The notes under the pieces are model-generated. The model was not told the DNA's origin and did no database searches. It saw nothing but the letters and a program-made list of their open reading frames with translations. DNA of 64,000 nucleotides. It comes from Chryseobacterium antibioticum (GTDB taxonomy: Bacteria; Bacteroidota; Bacteroidia; Flavobacteriales; Weeksellaceae). Positions 25,817 through 36,400 of the stretch are shown here, in pieces. Location: the NCBI RefSeq assembly GCF_012927325.1, contig NZ_JABBGI010000001.1:124001-188000 (forward strand), read 5' to 3'. A program made the translations under genes and the position numbers. The stretch's first letter is position 1, and each line of letters begins with the position of its first letter.

Positions 25817-27975
25817 TGAAAAAAGATACATTAATAAAGCAGCATGATCTAAAAGATTGCGGTGCTGCATGTCTGGCTTCTGTTTCAGCACATTATGGTT
25901 TGAAGCTACCTATTGCTAAAATCCGCCAATTCTCCCATACCGATACCAGAGGAACTAATGTATTGGGAATGGTTCAAGGACTAGAAAAAATGGGATTCAA
26001 TGCAAAAGGTGTAAAAGGAGGAGTAGACGCTCTTCCTGAAATTCCACTTCCTGCAATAGCGCATATTATTTCAAAAGAACAATACCATCACTATATTGTT
26101 ATATATAAAGTGCAGAAAAATAAGATTTCTGCAATGGATCCTGCCATTGGTAAAATGGAGGAATATTCTATAGAAGAGTTTTCTAAATTATGGACAGGCG
26201 TATTAGTTCTTTTAGAGCCAAATGAATACTTTGAACAAAAAGATGAAAAAACAAGTCTTTATAAGAGATTTTGGAATCTGATTCAGCCTCATAAAAGCAT
26301 TCTGATCCAAGCATTATTAGGGGCATTAGTCTATACCATTTTAGGTCTTTCCACATCCATTTACATTGAAAAAATAACAGATTACGTTTTGATAGACGGG
26401 AACAAACGTCTCCTTAACTTACTTTCAGTAGGGATGATTATCATCCTACTTTTCCAAATCTTTATTGGTGCGATGAAAAGTATTCTTGTTTTGCAAACAG
26501 GACAGCAAATAGATAAGCATCTTATTTTAGGTTATTACAAACACCTATTGAAGCTTCCGCAACGTTTTTTTGACACTATGAAGGTGGGAGAAATCATATC
26601 AAGAGTTAATGATGCTGTAAAAATAAGAACATTCATCAATGATGTATCAATCCAAATTTTTGTAAATATTTTTATTATTATTCTTTCTTTTGCTTTAATG
26701 TTTACATATTATTGGAAATTGGCATTAATTACAGCCTTGGTTATTCCATTTTATTTTTTAGTGTATTGGATCACTAATAAGCTCAATAAAAAAGTAGAAA
26801 GAAAGTTAATGGAAGATAGTGCAGAGCTGGAATCTCATTTGGTAGAATCCATCACTTCTGTAAGAACGATTAAACAATTTGGAGTAGAAACCTTTGCCAA
26901 TAATAAAACAGACAATGCATTTTCAAAACTATTGAAAACGATTTATGCCTCTGTAATGAATTCTTTGTTTTCAGCAAATTCATCAGAGTTCTTATCACGA
27001 ATCTTCACCATTATATTATTATGGGTTGGTTCAGGATATGTTATTGATAGGCAGATAACACCTGGGGAACTTCTTTCTTTTTATGCTTTGATTGGATATT
27101 TTACCAGTCCTGTTTCACAATTAATCGGAATGAATAAAACCATCCAAAATGCCCTAATTGCAGCTGATCGTCTTTTTGAGATTATGGATTTGGAAAGAGA
27201 GGAAACAACTGATAAGATAGATTTAACAGCAAAAAATATAGATCATATTCAATTTAAAGATGTCACTTTTTCATACGGAAGCAGGGTTGAAGTTTTTACC
27301 AATTTCAACTGTCTTATAGAAAAAGGGAAAACAACAGCTATTGTTGGAGAAAGTGGCAGTGGAAAAACTACATTAGCCTCTTTAATTCAAAATCTGTATC
27401 CGTTAAAGACAGGCAAAATCATGATTGGAGATTATGACATTAATTATATTTCTAATTATTCATTAAGAAATTTAGTCTCAGTAGTCCCTCAGCAGATCGA
27501 TCTGTTTTCAGGAAATGTCATTGAAAATATAGCTTTGGGAGAAGATTTTCCAGATGTCCAGCGCATTTTGGATATTACTAAAAGACTCGGAATCCTGAAT
27601 TTTGTTGAAAAATTACCAAATGGTTTTCAAACATATTTAGGTGAAAACGGGGCTTTATTATCTGGTGGACAGAAACAAAGAATTGCCATCGCAAGAGCTT
27701 TGTATAAAAATCCTGAAATTTTAATACTGGATGAAGCTACCTCTTCACTTGATACAGAATCAGAGCTAGTCATTCAAAATACATTACAGGAGTTTAGGAA
27801 TCAAGGAAAAACAATGATCGTTATCGCCCATCGCTTGAGCACTATTGCTAATGCGGATACTATTCTGGTAATGAAAGAAGGACAGATTATAGAACAGGGA
27901 AGCCACCTTGAGCTTATCTCCAAAGACTCTGTTTATAAATTTATGTGGGAAAAACAGGGCACAAAACTAAATTAA
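25816..27975 (+). CDS. Peptidase-containing ABC transporter (C39 peptidase, bacteriocin exporter)
   Basis: 719-residue exporter that cuts double-glycine leaders in the cytoplasm and moves the product across the inner membrane. The C39 domain (about 1-140) has Cys15 in KDCGAACLAS, His92 in HHYIVIY and Asp108 in MDPAIG. A six-helix membrane domain follows (about 150-440). The ATPase domain has Walker A GESGSGKTT, signature LSGGQKQR and Walker B ILILDEATSSLD. All functional motifs are intact. Substrates are most likely peptides A-C, and possibly the LanB-type precursor. Confidence 0.95.
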   Translation: MKKDTLIKQHDLKDCGAACLASVSAHYGLKLPIAKIRQFSHTDTRGTNVLGMVQGLEKMGFNAKGVKGGVDALPEIPLPAIAHIISKEQYHHYIVIYKVQKNKISAMDPAIGKMEEYSIEEFSKLWTGVLVLLEPNEYFEQKDEKTSLYKRFWNLIQPHKSILIQALLGALVYTILGLSTSIYIEKITDYVLIDGNKRLLNLLSVGMIIILLFQIFIGAMKSILVLQTGQQIDKHLILGYYKHLLKLPQRFFDTMKVGEIISRVNDAVKIRTFINDVSIQIFVNIFIIILSFALMFTYYWKLALITALVIPFYFLVYWITNKLNKKVERKLMEDSAELESHLVESITSVRTIKQFGVETFANNKTDNAFSKLLKTIYASVMNSLFSANSSEFLSRIFTIILLWVGSGYVIDRQITPGELLSFYALIGYFTSPVSQLIGMNKTIQNALIAADRLFEIMDLEREETTDKIDLTAKNIDHIQFKDVTFSYGSRVEVFTNFNCLIEKGKTTAIVGESGSGKTTLASLIQNLYPLKTGKIMIGDYDINYISNYSLRNLVSVVPQQIDLFSGNVIENIALGEDFPDVQRILDITKRLGILNFVEKLPNGFQTYLGENGALLSGGQKQRIAIARALYKNPEILILDEATSSLDTESELVIQNTLQEFRNQGKTMIVIAHRLSTIANADTILVMKEGQIIEQGSHLELISKDSVYKFMWEKQGTKLN

Positions 27976-27993
27976 CTTTAACTAAATAAAAAA

Positions 27994-28056
27994 ATGATTG
28001 ATTTTATACTAACTGTCTTTTTATTAATAATGGAATTTTTAGCTAATATGTCATGA
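27994..28056 (+). CDS. Possible 20-residue hydrophobic peptide
   Basis: A short open frame 18 bases after the exporter stop would encode MIDFILTVFLLIMEFLANMS, a single membrane-helix peptide. Support is only its position at the end of the operon and its hydrophobic, gap-free composition. AT-rich DNA easily yields such frames, so this is tentative. Confidence 0.25.
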   Translation: MIDFILTVFLLIMEFLANMS

Positions 28057-28201
28057 TCATCCTTTGAATAGAATATATTAAAGATTTATAAAAATGATAT
28101 TTTAAACCTCCATGTTTACAAAAAGTCCCTTTACATGAAGAAGTAGCACTATTTGTATGTGGGTAAATTTACCTGCTTCAACACAGTCTTCAATAACAAA
28201 A

Positions 28202-28226
28202 AAAGCCCTCATTTCCTGAGGGCTTT
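28202..28226 (-). terminator. Terminator of the T9SS metallopeptidase gene
   Basis: 10-bp stem AAAGCCCTCA / TGAGGGCTTT with a 5-base loop, followed on the minus strand by a run of seven T. It may also stop the exporter operon from the other side. A near-identical copy lies at 33435-33458. Confidence 0.9.
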
Positions 28227-28246
28227 CTATATTTAAAATTTATCTA

Positions 28247-31200
28247 TTATTCTTTAATAAATTTCTTCTGTACCGATTTACCATTGTCTTCGATATCTAA
28301 GACATAAACTCCGTTGATCAGTTTGCTTACATTGATCTGGTTGTTCAGTAAAATACCCTGACCAATGATCTGTGCTGCTGAATTGTAGATCTTATATTTC
28401 GCTCTTTTGCTGATATTCTTCACATACAATACTGAGCTTACCGGGTTAGGATAAATCATGATATCCGTCTGATTAACTGGATTCGCTATGGCTGGCTTGG
28501 AAATTCTTACTGAGTAATCTTCCACTTCACCATTGGCAAATCTTGTACAGTTCACCGGAACTCCATCTCTCATCAATGCAATTCTCATGACCACATACTT
28601 ATAGCTTGTCATACTTACAAAAGCATCGGCTGGTACACTGAAGGTTCCTGTCACCGGACTCGTGGTATTCGGAGGTGAAGTAAATACTCTTTCATCAATA
28701 TCGAAATATCCGTTTCTGTTGAAGTCTATCCATACTGCGATCCCTTCATCGTGATTGGTCCCGTTCCATTTCTTCTCAATCGTGATCTGATTTCCTGTAG
28801 ATCCCTGAACCATCTCTATGAAAGTATCAGGTACTCCTGTATAATCTGTATAGGTAGAGGGTCCGGAAGCATTTTCCATCTTAGGTCTTCCGTTTGGCGT
28901 CACTGTAACTTTGGCAATATGCTCGTTCACAGAGCTCCCTGAAGACATTTGACAGTAGATCACTGTAGGGGTCGTGAAATAATACGGAGGCGTATAAGTT
29001 CCCGGTGTTCCGTTACAGATATTCACGACCTGCATTTCATATTTCGTATCTTCTAATAATCCTGTTATGGTATAAGCATTATTCGCTACCGGAACATTGG
29101 TCCAGCTCGGAATACCTACTTTTCTGTATCTCAGGATATACGTTGCCCCAGGGAAACCTTCCCATATCACTTCAGCTGATGTAGGAGTAAGCTGGGTAAT
29201 CGTTAATCCCGGAGGAGGCAATTCACATGTTCTCAGGGTCGTAAATACGACAGGGTTTGAATATGGATTAGGTAAAGTTTCTCCTGTACACTGATTGGCA
29301 ACCTGTACTTCATATTTTGTATACGGATCTAAACCGGATAATGAATAGGTGCTTGCAGGTGGAGCTGGCAGATTAACAAGATTCCATGTTGTTGTGCCTA
29401 CTTTTCTCCATCTCATGACGTAGGTAGAGCCTGTTACTAATGGAGTCCATGTTACCAGTGCAGAGTTTGTCGTGATATTCGTCACCGAAACACCCGGAGG
29501 TGTAGGATCACATTTTGTAGTAAATGCCTTGATTGGTGTAAAGGCGCCTGTAGAAGTTCCGCAGTTGGCTGCAATCTGTACTTCATAGGTAGTAAAAGGA
29601 ACCAGATTGTTCAATGTATGAGGTACCGCAGTAACATATATGGAAGTCCATGTTGCTGTTCCCTGTATTCTATATTGAAGCAGGTAAGTAAGGTTATTCG
29701 TGGCAGCTGTCCAGTTAACAACAGCTGAATTGTACGTTATTGCTGTAACGGTAGGATTTGTTGGCGTAACCGTGCTGCAAGGTTTTAGTCTTACGGTATA
29801 GTCTTCAACTTCTCCGTTTACTGCATTTTGACATATGACAGGAGCGCTGGAACGTTTCAGTACCACTCTCATTGTTGTTGTCAACGGACCGTTATATATT
29901 CCTGTAGGAACTGCAAAATTAGCCGTAACAGGAGTGGTTGTATTGGATGCTGAAGTAAGGATCTGTTCTGTTGTTTCAAACACTCCATTTCTATTGAAGT
30001 CTATCCAGGCAGTAACCGCATCGCTGCTGGTTACACCTGTCCATCCTTTTGCTACAGAGATTTGATTACCTGCAGACCCTATTTCCAATGTAATAAGCGT
30101 AGCTGGGGTATTATAACTGGTATAGTTATTCTGTACAGAGGTGTTACTCATTACCGGAAGTGCAGGGTTTACAGACGTAATGGTTACATTTGAAATGTGA
30201 TCATTAGTTCCGGTACCTGTCATCGGGCAGTATGTAACCGGAGGAGTCGTAAATTGTATGGAAGGTGAGAATGCACTCTGGCTGCCGTTACATTTTGTGG
30301 CTACCTGTACTTCATATTGGGTCTGTTCTGTTAAGTTCGGAATGGTGTAGCTATTTCCGGGAGCAGGTACAGGATCTACTGTAGTCCAGGCTGTAGTTCC
30401 TACTTTTCTGTATCTTAATACATAGGTGGATCCCGTTGCTGCTATCCAGGAAACATCGGCAGTAGCAGGGGTAAGATTCGTCACAGTAATATTGGCAGGC
30501 GGCGCATTTGTACATGCCGGCTGATCTGTTAGCTTTACTGCATAATCTTCTACTTCACCATTGGTAAAGCTACCACATACGGCAGGATTAGCAGAATCCC
30601 GGAGAACAACACGCATACGGGTTGTAAGCGGACCTGAATAAGCGGTAGCAGGGACCGTAAATATCGCATTTACCGGAGTCGTTGTATTATTGGCAGCATT
30701 TAAAACGCGTTCAATAGTCTCAAAAGTACCATTTTTGTTAAAATCTATCCAGACACTTACCGCTTTGCTTGATGCAGCAGCTGGCCAGGATTTAGAAATA
30801 GAAATATTATTATTTGCTGATCCTCGAACCAGTGTTATCAATTTTGTGATATCAGCAGAATAATCTGTATAGTTGGCAGCAGCTGAATTGTTACTCATCG
30901 TATATGAGTTTGTGGCCGCTACGGTTACATTGGAAATATATCCATTATCTGTACTCGTAGAAGTTGCAGCACAATATAGGGTTACAAAAGTTGAAACCGG
31001 TGAAAAAGCGCCTGCTGTTCCTGCGCATACATTAGCAATTTGAAATTCATAATGAGTCCCTGCTGCCAGACCGCTAAGTGTAACGGTATTCGTTATGGGT
31101 GCCGGTGTCACTGTTGTCCATGCTGTAGTTCCTGCAACACGGTATTGGAAAATGTAGGTTGCATTGAATGACGCATTCCAGGTCACCGTTGCCTGCGCCT

Positions 31201-33223
31201 GGGTAATCGCTGAAACTATGATTCCTCCCGGTGCAGTGGTGGTACAGATTGGAAGTGTAGCTATTGAAGCAGTACCGATCGCGTAGAATACATTATTGAT
31301 CGCGCTAACTCTGATTTTAGCAGTCCCTCCTACTGTTAATGGAAAGGTAGTGAAATCTACAGCCTGGCTTCCATCATTCGGTGTCGATGCTGCTACAACA
31401 TTCCATGTAGTTCCGTTATCTGTTGTAAAATCTATTTTGACATTAGCCGCATTGTAAGGTGCTGCGTTTGTATTAACCACATTCCAGGTGACGTTGGTAG
31501 GACCATTATTGTAGATGGTTGTTGGATTTACAATAAAAGGACCGTTGTTGTCTACAATAATAGTCTGTGTTGCTGATTGGGTCTGCTGCTGATTGGCAAC
31601 AGGATTGTTATCTCTTGCTGTAACAGTAAATTTGGTGGTTCTTGCTACCGTAGATACGGCTTCCCACAGGTTGTTGGCATTGTTTAAAACGCCTGCAAGT
31701 ACAGAAGACAGTCTGGGAAAATAACGGGTAGGGCTCACTGTCGGAGCCACAGATCTGAAAGACGGACCTGTCGTTGTATTTCCTAAGTTAGCATTATTAA
31801 TCACCTCATTGGCAATATCTACCTCCTCCCAGTTAAAAGTCATGGGATCACTCTCAGCGTCTGTAGCAGATGCTGTCAGGACAAAAGCTGTTCCTTTTGG
31901 AATATTATAGGTCGTGAGTGGTGTAATTGCCGGAGGTGTATTGGTAATAACCGTTTCAACATCACACGTTTTGCTGATCAGATTAGCCTGAATCTGGGTG
32001 ATATTGGTTACATTAAAATAGGGATCTGAATGGGCCTGTACATCGGTAGTGGGCCCGGTAATACCGGCATATCCCATTATACTTGATCCTGAACCCGGCT
32101 CCACACTTGTAGAAGAGCCTAACTGAGGGGCAGAATATGAAAAGCTGTGGACTCCACCCAGCTGGTGACCTATTTCATGGGCTACATAGTCAATGTCAAA
32201 ATTATCTCCGACAGGAGGATTACCGCCTGGAGATGTCCATCCCGATCCTTTATCATTGGATGTAGGCACTATATTATCGCGGCATATACAACCCACACAC
32301 CCTGCATTTCCTCCAGCTCCCGGAGGAGAAAATAAATGTCCTATATCATAGTTGGCGTTACCTACTGCTGCGGTAATGACATTCTGCACCTGAGAATTCC
32401 AGCCAACAATACCGTTAGCTGTTCCGTTTTCTGTTGCGGAATAAGGATCGGTAGTAGCATTGGTATAAATTAAGTTCGGATAATTCTGCAGGTTTAAATG
32501 GAGTGCAAAATCTTTTTCATAAACCCCATTGATTCTTGTTAAGGTGGCATTCATCGCAGCTAATGCTCCAGCTACAGTACCTCCATGATATTGGGTATAT
32601 TCTCCGCAGACTGAGAGTGCCAGTCTTAATGTTCTGAATTTCTTATCTGAATTTTTTGAAAAGTCAGTAGCCTGATTGAAGAAGGCTTTTCCTTTTTTTT
32701 GAAGCGTCTCGATATCATATTTTGCACTTTCACTTTCCTCAGTAGAACATACAAAACCTTTTTTATCTTTTCCTGTTTTCGGATGAACTTTATAGATTGT
32801 CTTAGCAGCATTGGCCGGTTCTATAAATTCATAGCCTCCATCCTGAATGATCATTGACTGGAAATCATTAGGAGATAAGCTGAATCTTAAATATTTAGAG
32901 GGATTATCTATCCCTACTCCAGCATAAGAGCCCAACTGATATTGATCTGCGAGCTCTTTTACTACAACAGGAAAGCTGTAGACTGCAAATTTTTCGATTT
33001 TTCCATCCGTCGTAGGAAGGGATATAATCACAGGTTTTGCATTTTTACCTGATTCTTCTGCTTTGGCTAGCTGCAATTTGAGCTGTGAAATGTCCAAAGA
33101 GTAATACTTGTCAGATTTTGAATCTTCAGTAGCTTCTTTTCCATGATGCACTGCGGGTATCCATTGGGCATGGATCATCGCAAATAAACACAGGAAGAAG
33201 AAAGAAAGAGAGATTTTCTTCAT
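28247..33223 (-). CDS. T9SS-secreted reprolysin-like zinc metallopeptidase with FN3 and GEVED repeats
   Basis: 1658-residue secreted protein. A signal peptide ends at about residue 20 (AMIHAQ), and a propeptide-like region runs to about 190. The zincin domain has HEIGHQLGGVH near residues 352-362 and a Met-turn (SIMGYAG). Then come an Ig/PKD-like part, at least five fibronectin III modules (patterns like TYVLRYRKVGTTAWT) and three GEVED modules (GEVEDYAVKL, GEVEDYTVRL, GEVEDYSVRI). The C-terminal ~75 residues are a type A T9SS sorting domain (ILIYPNPVSS-like start, ending in KKFIKE). The paralogue upstream shares the C-terminal half. Confidence 0.92.
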   Translation of the reverse strand: MKKISLSFFFLCLFAMIHAQWIPAVHHGKEATEDSKSDKYYSLDISQLKLQLAKAEESGKNAKPVIISLPTTDGKIEKFAVYSFPVVVKELADQYQLGSYAGVGIDNPSKYLRFSLSPNDFQSMIIQDGGYEFIEPANAAKTIYKVHPKTGKDKKGFVCSTEESESAKYDIETLQKKGKAFFNQATDFSKNSDKKFRTLRLALSVCGEYTQYHGGTVAGALAAMNATLTRINGVYEKDFALHLNLQNYPNLIYTNATTDPYSATENGTANGIVGWNSQVQNVITAAVGNANYDIGHLFSPPGAGGNAGCVGCICRDNIVPTSNDKGSGWTSPGGNPPVGDNFDIDYVAHEIGHQLGGVHSFSYSAPQLGSSTSVEPGSGSSIMGYAGITGPTTDVQAHSDPYFNVTNITQIQANLISKTCDVETVITNTPPAITPLTTYNIPKGTAFVLTASATDAESDPMTFNWEEVDIANEVINNANLGNTTTGPSFRSVAPTVSPTRYFPRLSSVLAGVLNNANNLWEAVSTVARTTKFTVTARDNNPVANQQQTQSATQTIIVDNNGPFIVNPTTIYNNGPTNVTWNVVNTNAAPYNAANVKIDFTTDNGTTWNVVAASTPNDGSQAVDFTTFPLTVGGTAKIRVSAINNVFYAIGTASIATLPICTTTAPGGIIVSAITQAQATVTWNASFNATYIFQYRVAGTTAWTTVTPAPITNTVTLSGLAAGTHYEFQIANVCAGTAGAFSPVSTFVTLYCAATSTSTDNGYISNVTVAATNSYTMSNNSAAANYTDYSADITKLITLVRGSANNNISISKSWPAAASSKAVSVWIDFNKNGTFETIERVLNAANNTTTPVNAIFTVPATAYSGPLTTRMRVVLRDSANPAVCGSFTNGEVEDYAVKLTDQPACTNAPPANITVTNLTPATADVSWIAATGSTYVLRYRKVGTTAWTTVDPVPAPGNSYTIPNLTEQTQYEVQVATKCNGSQSAFSPSIQFTTPPVTYCPMTGTGTNDHISNVTITSVNPALPVMSNTSVQNNYTSYNTPATLITLEIGSAGNQISVAKGWTGVTSSDAVTAWIDFNRNGVFETTEQILTSASNTTTPVTANFAVPTGIYNGPLTTTMRVVLKRSSAPVICQNAVNGEVEDYTVRLKPCSTVTPTNPTVTAITYNSAVVNWTAATNNLTYLLQYRIQGTATWTSIYVTAVPHTLNNLVPFTTYEVQIAANCGTSTGAFTPIKAFTTKCDPTPPGVSVTNITTNSALVTWTPLVTGSTYVMRWRKVGTTTWNLVNLPAPPASTYSLSGLDPYTKYEVQVANQCTGETLPNPYSNPVVFTTLRTCELPPPGLTITQLTPTSAEVIWEGFPGATYILRYRKVGIPSWTNVPVANNAYTITGLLEDTKYEMQVVNICNGTPGTYTPPYYFTTPTVIYCQMSSGSSVNEHIAKVTVTPNGRPKMENASGPSTYTDYTGVPDTFIEMVQGSTGNQITIEKKWNGTNHDEGIAVWIDFNRNGYFDIDERVFTSPPNTTSPVTGTFSVPADAFVSMTSYKYVVMRIALMRDGVPVNCTRFANGEVEDYSVRISKPAIANPVNQTDIMIYPNPVSSVLYVKNISKRAKYKIYNSAAQIIGQGILLNNQINVSKLINGVYVLDIEDNGKSVQKKFIKE

Positions 33224-33434
33224 AATTTAAATATTTTGTAATGATTTCACAAATCTAATATATTTTTTATTAAAAAAAAACCTATTCGCACAAATTATTA
33301 AAAATAAAGCAACAAAACACCATGAAACTAAAAAAACAAATAATATTTTATATTTTATATAAAAAAATTCAACGTTTATTGAATTATTAATTAAAAATAC
33401 CACAACAATATAAAATATGTTTATATAATAAAAA

Positions 33435-33458
33435 AAAGCCCTCATTTCTGAGGGCTTT
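33435..33458 (-). terminator. Terminator of the second T9SS gene
   Basis: 10-bp stem AAAGCCCTCA / TGAGGGCTTT with loop TTTC and, on the minus strand, a long T run. Stem and flank (AGGGCTTTCTATATTT) repeat the terminator at 28202-28226. The AT-rich 255-base space between the two T9SS genes otherwise holds no convincing gene. Confidence 0.9.
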
Positions 33459-33478
33459 CTATATTTGAAATTTATATA

Positions 33479-36400
33479 TTATTCTTTAATAAATTTCTTT
33501 TGAACTGTTTTACCTTCGTCTTCGATATCTATTACGTAAACTCCGTTGATCAGTTTGCTTACATTGATCTGGTTGTTCAATAGAATACCGTCACCGATAA
33601 CCTGTCCTGTAGAATTGTAGATCTTATATTTCGCTCTTTTGCTGATATTTTTCACATACAATACTGTGCTTACCGGGTTAGGGTAAATCAGAATGTCAGT
33701 CTGGTTAACAGGGTTTGGTACTCCCGGTTTAGCGATTCTTACTGAGTAATCTTCTACTTCACCGTTGGCAAAATTAGTACAGTTCACAGGAACTCCATCT
33801 CTCATCAATGCTACTCTCATTACTACATACTTGTAGTTTGTCATACTTACATAAGCATCCACCGGTACACTGAATGTTCCTGTAACAGGACTTGTGGTAT
33901 TCGGAGGTGAAGTAAATACTCTTTCATCGATATCGAAATTTCCATTTCTGTTGAAATCTATCCATACTGCAATACCTTCGTCATGATTAGTTCCGTTCCA
34001 TTTTTTCTCAATCGTAATGCTATTTCCAGTAGATCCCTGAACCATTTCTATGAATGTATCAGGTACTCCTGTATAATTTGTATAGCTAGACGGTCCAGAA
34101 ATATTCTCCATTTTAGGTCTTCCGTTTGGTACCACTGTCACTTTAGCGATATGTTCGTTCACAGCGTTTTGAGAAGCCATCTGGCAATAAACCACTGTAG
34201 GTGTCGTGAAATAGTATGGAGGAGTGTATGTACCCGGTGTACCGTTACAAACGTTCACTACCTGCATTTCATATTTCGTTTCTTCCAATAATCCTGTTAT
34301 AGTATAAGTATTCGTTGTTAAAGGAACGTTAGTCCAGCTCGGAATACCTACTTTTCTATATCTCAGGATATACGTTGCCCCAGGGAATCCTTCCCAAGTC
34401 ACTTCAGCCCACGTAGGGGAAAGTTGAAGAATAGTCAATCCTGGAGGAGGAAGTTCACAAGTTCTTTCCGTAGTAAACACTTTCGGATTTGAATACGGGT
34501 TAAGAGTCGTTTCTCCAACGCATTTGTTTGCTACTCTTACTTCATATTTTGTATACGGATCTAAACCGGTTAACAAATAAGTATTGGTAGGAGGCGCGAT
34601 GTTGCTCACCGGAGTCCAAACCGTAGTTCCCACTTTTCTCCATTCTAGTGTATACGTAGAGCTTGCTGCAAGCGGTGCCCATGTAATCAATGCAGAGTTT
34701 GTGGTAATATTACTTACCGTAACATTTGGAGGTGTAGGGTCGCATCTTGTTACAAATGGTTTGATTGCTGTAAATGCACCTGGAACATCTCCACACACAG
34801 CAGCAACCTGAACTTCATAAGTAGTAGCCGGCGTTAAACCAGTCAATACAAGTGGAATATTATTTAACAATGCTGAAGCATATACTTGTACCCATGGTCC
34901 TGGAGGAGGTCCCTGAAGTCTGTATCTTACAAGATAAGTAACGGTATTGGCAACTCCTGAGAAAGTAAGTGTCGCAGAATTATGGGTTGCAACGATTCCA
35001 GGTTGGTTTGGTGTACCATTACTACATGGTCTAATTTTTACAGCGTAATCTTCAACCTCTCCGTTTACTACATTCTGGCATAATACCGGTGCACTGGTAC
35101 GTTTCACCACAACTCTCATTGTTGTTGTCAACGGACCTGTATAAGCAGTTGCCGGAACACTGAAACTATTATTAGTAACAGGAGTTGCAGAACTTGCTGC
35201 TGAAGTTAAGATTTGTTCTAAAGGTTCAAAAACTCCGTTTCTGTTATAGTCAATCCAAGCTGAAACAGCAACATTACTCGTAGCCCCTGTCCATCCTTTT
35301 GATACAGACAGTTTATTATTTGCAGAACCTGCATCAAGAGTAATTAGTGTTTGAGGCGTTGAATAACTTGTATAGTTCGTCTGTACCGTTGTATTACTCA
35401 TTACCGGTACACCAGGGTTAGAAGAAGTAACAGTTACATTTGAGATGTGTTCGTTAGTTCCTGTACCTGTCATTGGGCAATAAGAAAGCGGCGGTGTTGT
35501 AAACTGTACTGTTGCGGAAAATGCACCTGTAGAAGTTCCACATGTTGTAGATACCTGTACATCATACTTAGTCTGTTCAGTAAGTCCCGGAATTGTATAG
35601 TTGTTAACTCCAGCAGCTAAAACCTGGGTAGTCCAAGCTCCACTAGGAGATAATCTCCATCTGATGGTATAGGTTGCGTTGGCAGCAGCCAGCCAGTATA
35701 CCGTAGCCGTAGTTGCTGTAAGGTTTGTTACTGTAATGTTTGTAGGTGGCGCTGTAGTACAAGCAGGCTGATCGATAAGTTTCACAGCGTAATCTTCTAC
35801 TTCACCCCAGGTAAAGGTTCCACAAGCAGCAGCAGCAGCACTTTCTCTTAATGCAACACGCATACGTGTCGTAAGATTTCCCATATATACTCCCCCGGCA
35901 GCACTAGGTACAGGGAAAATAGCAGTAACAGGTGACGTTGTATTACTTGGTGAATTCAGAACCTGTTCAGAAGCTTCAAAAATCCCATTTCTGTTAAAGT
36001 CAATCCATACTCCTGTTCCGAACGACCATTGGGTTCCTGGCCAACTTTTCTCGATAGTAACAGTATTGCTTGGCAGACCTCTTACTAAGGTAATCTGTCT
36101 TGCAGGATCTGCACTATAATCTGTATAATTGCTGAAATCTGAAGTACTGATCATTGGTATTGCAGCATTCGGAACAACAGTAACTTTACTGATGAAACCA
36201 TCAATAGTGGTACTTGTAGAACCAGAAGTACAATACGAAATCGCAGGTGTTGTAAAATTAGTACTTGGAGAGAATGCTCCCGTTGTACCTCCACAGATTG
36301 TAGCAATCTGAACTTCATACTGTGTCTGTTCTGTAAGGCCAGGTATCGGATAGCTGCTTGATAGTGGCGCAGTAATATTTACTGTAGTCCATGCTCCTGA

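Noticed and set aside
33227-33445. Hydrophobic 72-residue frame on the minus strand between the T9SS genes
   Set aside because: It consists of AT-rich spacer, overlaps the terminator of the neighbouring gene, and has no recognisable pattern.
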